32,700 nucleotides of DNA from Candidatus Poribacteria bacterium. Lineage in GTDB: Bacteria; Poribacteria; WGA-4E; WGA-3G. The stretch is taken from positions 1-32,700 of the forward strand of contig PYIY01000158.1 in NCBI GenBank assembly GCA_003635195.1, in the 5' to 3' direction. Under the pieces are notes generated by a model. That model saw nothing but the letters and a program-made list of their open reading frames with translations. It was not told where the DNA came from and searched no databases. A program made the translations under genes and the position numbers. Of this stretch, positions 31,550-32,700 are shown piece by piece (within the stretch, counting starts at the first letter, position 1; the number at the start of each line of letters is the position of its first letter).

Positions 31550-32700
31550 CTAACGCACTCGGATAATTCGCCGCCCTGTGAAAGTCTGACCAAACATATC
31601 GGTTGTACGGACGTAGATAACGTGTGTTCCTTTCGGAGCATTCGCTGGGAGTTTAGCCTGCCAGATATGCGTTGATTTTGCAATTCCGGTAATCCCTTTC
31701 CCTGCTTGCGGCAATTCGCTGTCTTCCTTCAACTGCGATTTTATTGCTTCGCGAAGGGCAACATGCAGTTTCCGCTCAAGTTGGTTCGCATCGTCCCGTG
31801 CCTTGAGTGCTTTATAGTATGGATCCTGCTGAGGTGTATAGGTCATCGACCTCCATTCCCCGTCTTCGCCGAGACGGATTTCAACTGTTGAGCGTTTGGT
31901 CCCTCCAAAAACGTTAACGACGATATCTGTTTTGCCAGTCTCTGTCGAGGTAACTTCCCAAGGGGCCCATATATTCATCTGATAATCCGCTGGACGGCGG
32001 GCAGCTTTGAACCGAATGGAATATTGGTTTCCACTGAATGTGAAGATGCCATAGCCGTTGGGAGCACCATCTCGCATCGTTGTGTGTGGAATACCGACTT
32101 CATCAAGTGTGCCCTGCCACCAAGAGCCTGATGTCGTTGCGTGATTGTGGTGATGATGTGGATCATCGCCATGCCAACCGTGATCCGGCCCAACGAAGTC
32201 ATCGCGTTGGATGTGCGTGTGCGCTGACAGGGACAACGTGTGGGGTCGATCACCGAGTAGATTCATCAGTTTTTTCACATCGCGCATCTCCGTTAACGGA
32301 ATATGAAAGGAGATAACAACAAGTTGATCTTTCGGCACAAAAGCAAGGTCGTTGCGGATGAACGTCAACTGCCGCTCTCCCACCTCACTCGAGTAGCGAG
32401 GATTGTTTTCCGCATCGCGATAAAAGAGTACATTGTCGATGTTGATGAAATGGACAGGTCCCCAATCAAACGAATAGCACGTCGGACCATAAACACGTTC
32501 AAAGGTCTCATCGGCATACTGGTCATCGGTAGCAAGACGGTTCATATCATGGTTACCGTAGACGTTGTACCACGGGATCCCAACAGTAGCGATCACTTCG
32601 TTAAGTGGATGGAATAAGTTTAAGTTGTCACCCACCAAATCGCCAAGACTGATTCCGAGCACCGCATCACTCCCAATAACTTCTTCAATTACGTCGTGTG
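31550..32700 (-). CDS. Calcineurin-like phosphoesterase, C-terminal part (runs off window)
   Basis: The frame is open to the right edge (about 383 codons visible), so the N-terminus lies outside. A GTG at 32662 is an in-frame codon, not a convincing start. Metallophosphoesterase motifs appear in order: SLGDLVGDN (metal-bridging Asp), VYGNHD, VISFHIPL and LSAHTHIQ. The first GD/H motif of the family must be upstream. A His-rich stretch (DPHHHHNHATTSG) follows the last motif. The final ~170 residues are the beta-rich C-terminal domain seen in this subfamily (QMNIWAPWEV...THVIYVRTTDMFGQTFTGRRIIRV). The likely activity is metal-dependent hydrolysis of phosphoesters in the periplasm, with unknown substrate. 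Confidence 0.87.
   Translation of the reverse strand, partial: HDVIEEVIGSDAVLGISLGDLVGDNLNLFHPLNEVIATVGIPWYNVYGNHDMNRLATDDQYADETFERVYGPTCYSFDWGPVHFINIDNVLFYRDAENNPRYSSEVGERQLTFIRNDLAFVPKDQLVVISFHIPLTEMRDVKKLMNLLGDRPHTLSLSAHTHIQRDDFVGPDHGWHGDDPHHHHNHATTSGSWWQGTLDEVGIPHTTMRDGAPNGYGIFTFSGNQYSIRFKAARRPADYQMNIWAPWEVTSTETGKTDIVVNVFGGTKRSTVEIRLGEDGEWRSMTYTPQQDPYYKALKARDDANQLERKLHVALREAIKSQLKEDSELPQAGKGITGIAKSTHIWQAKLPANAPKGTHVIYVRTTDMFGQTFTGRRIIRVR

Overview
The window most likely comes from a Candidatus Poribacteria-type bacterium, probably marine or sponge-associated. This is an inference from gene content, not from a marker gene. The pointers are a secreted glycosidase ending in a dockerin with the repeated NILDLVLVAQNL signature, a tandem run of Uma2 (DUF820) proteins, LamG, CotH, DUF4956, YCF48 and two-component-propeller proteins, and a short dispersed palindrome in intergenic DNA. 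The genes look chromosomal. I see no transposase, integrase, phage gene, rRNA or CRISPR array.

Layout. 27-8129 is read entirely on the minus strand: tRNA-Asn(GTT) with a good promoter, a rhodanese, a small membrane protein, a HEPN/coiled-coil protein, a secreted GH101/GH129-like glycosidase, a sugar-phosphate isomerase/epimerase, and four Uma2 paralogs repeated with an exact 608-bp period. A divergent promoter region (8130-8228) leads into plus-strand genes from 8229 to 31482. These are an XRE-metallo-beta-lactamase fusion; DppB/DppC-type permeases; a secreted glycosidase with dockerin; a multicopper oxidase behind a consensus sigma-70 promoter; an iron-type binding protein and its fused permease; DUF4956; a CotH protein; an ECF sigma factor, double-zinc-finger anti-sigma factor and RseB-like protein followed by a dienelactone hydrolase and an SDR; a LamG protein; a two-component-propeller protein; and a giant YCF48/BNR lipoprotein. 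A 15-bp-stem hairpin separates the last of these from a convergent calcineurin-like phosphoesterase that runs off the right edge.

How the genes work together. Much of the content faces outward: secreted glycosidases, lectin-like and propeller proteins, a copper oxidase, and importers for oligopeptide-like substrates and ferric iron. Both importers lack an ATPase gene here, and the dpp-type one also lacks a binding protein, so they probably use ATPases encoded elsewhere. The sigma/anti-sigma/RseB trio is a self-contained envelope-stress module, and the hydrolase and SDR probably belong to the same transcript. No complete known defence system is visible. The most unusual objects are the 608-bp Uma2 array, the HEPN/coiled-coil protein with an open frame beyond its stop, the duplicated zinc finger in the anti-sigma factor, and the 26-motif YCF48 protein.
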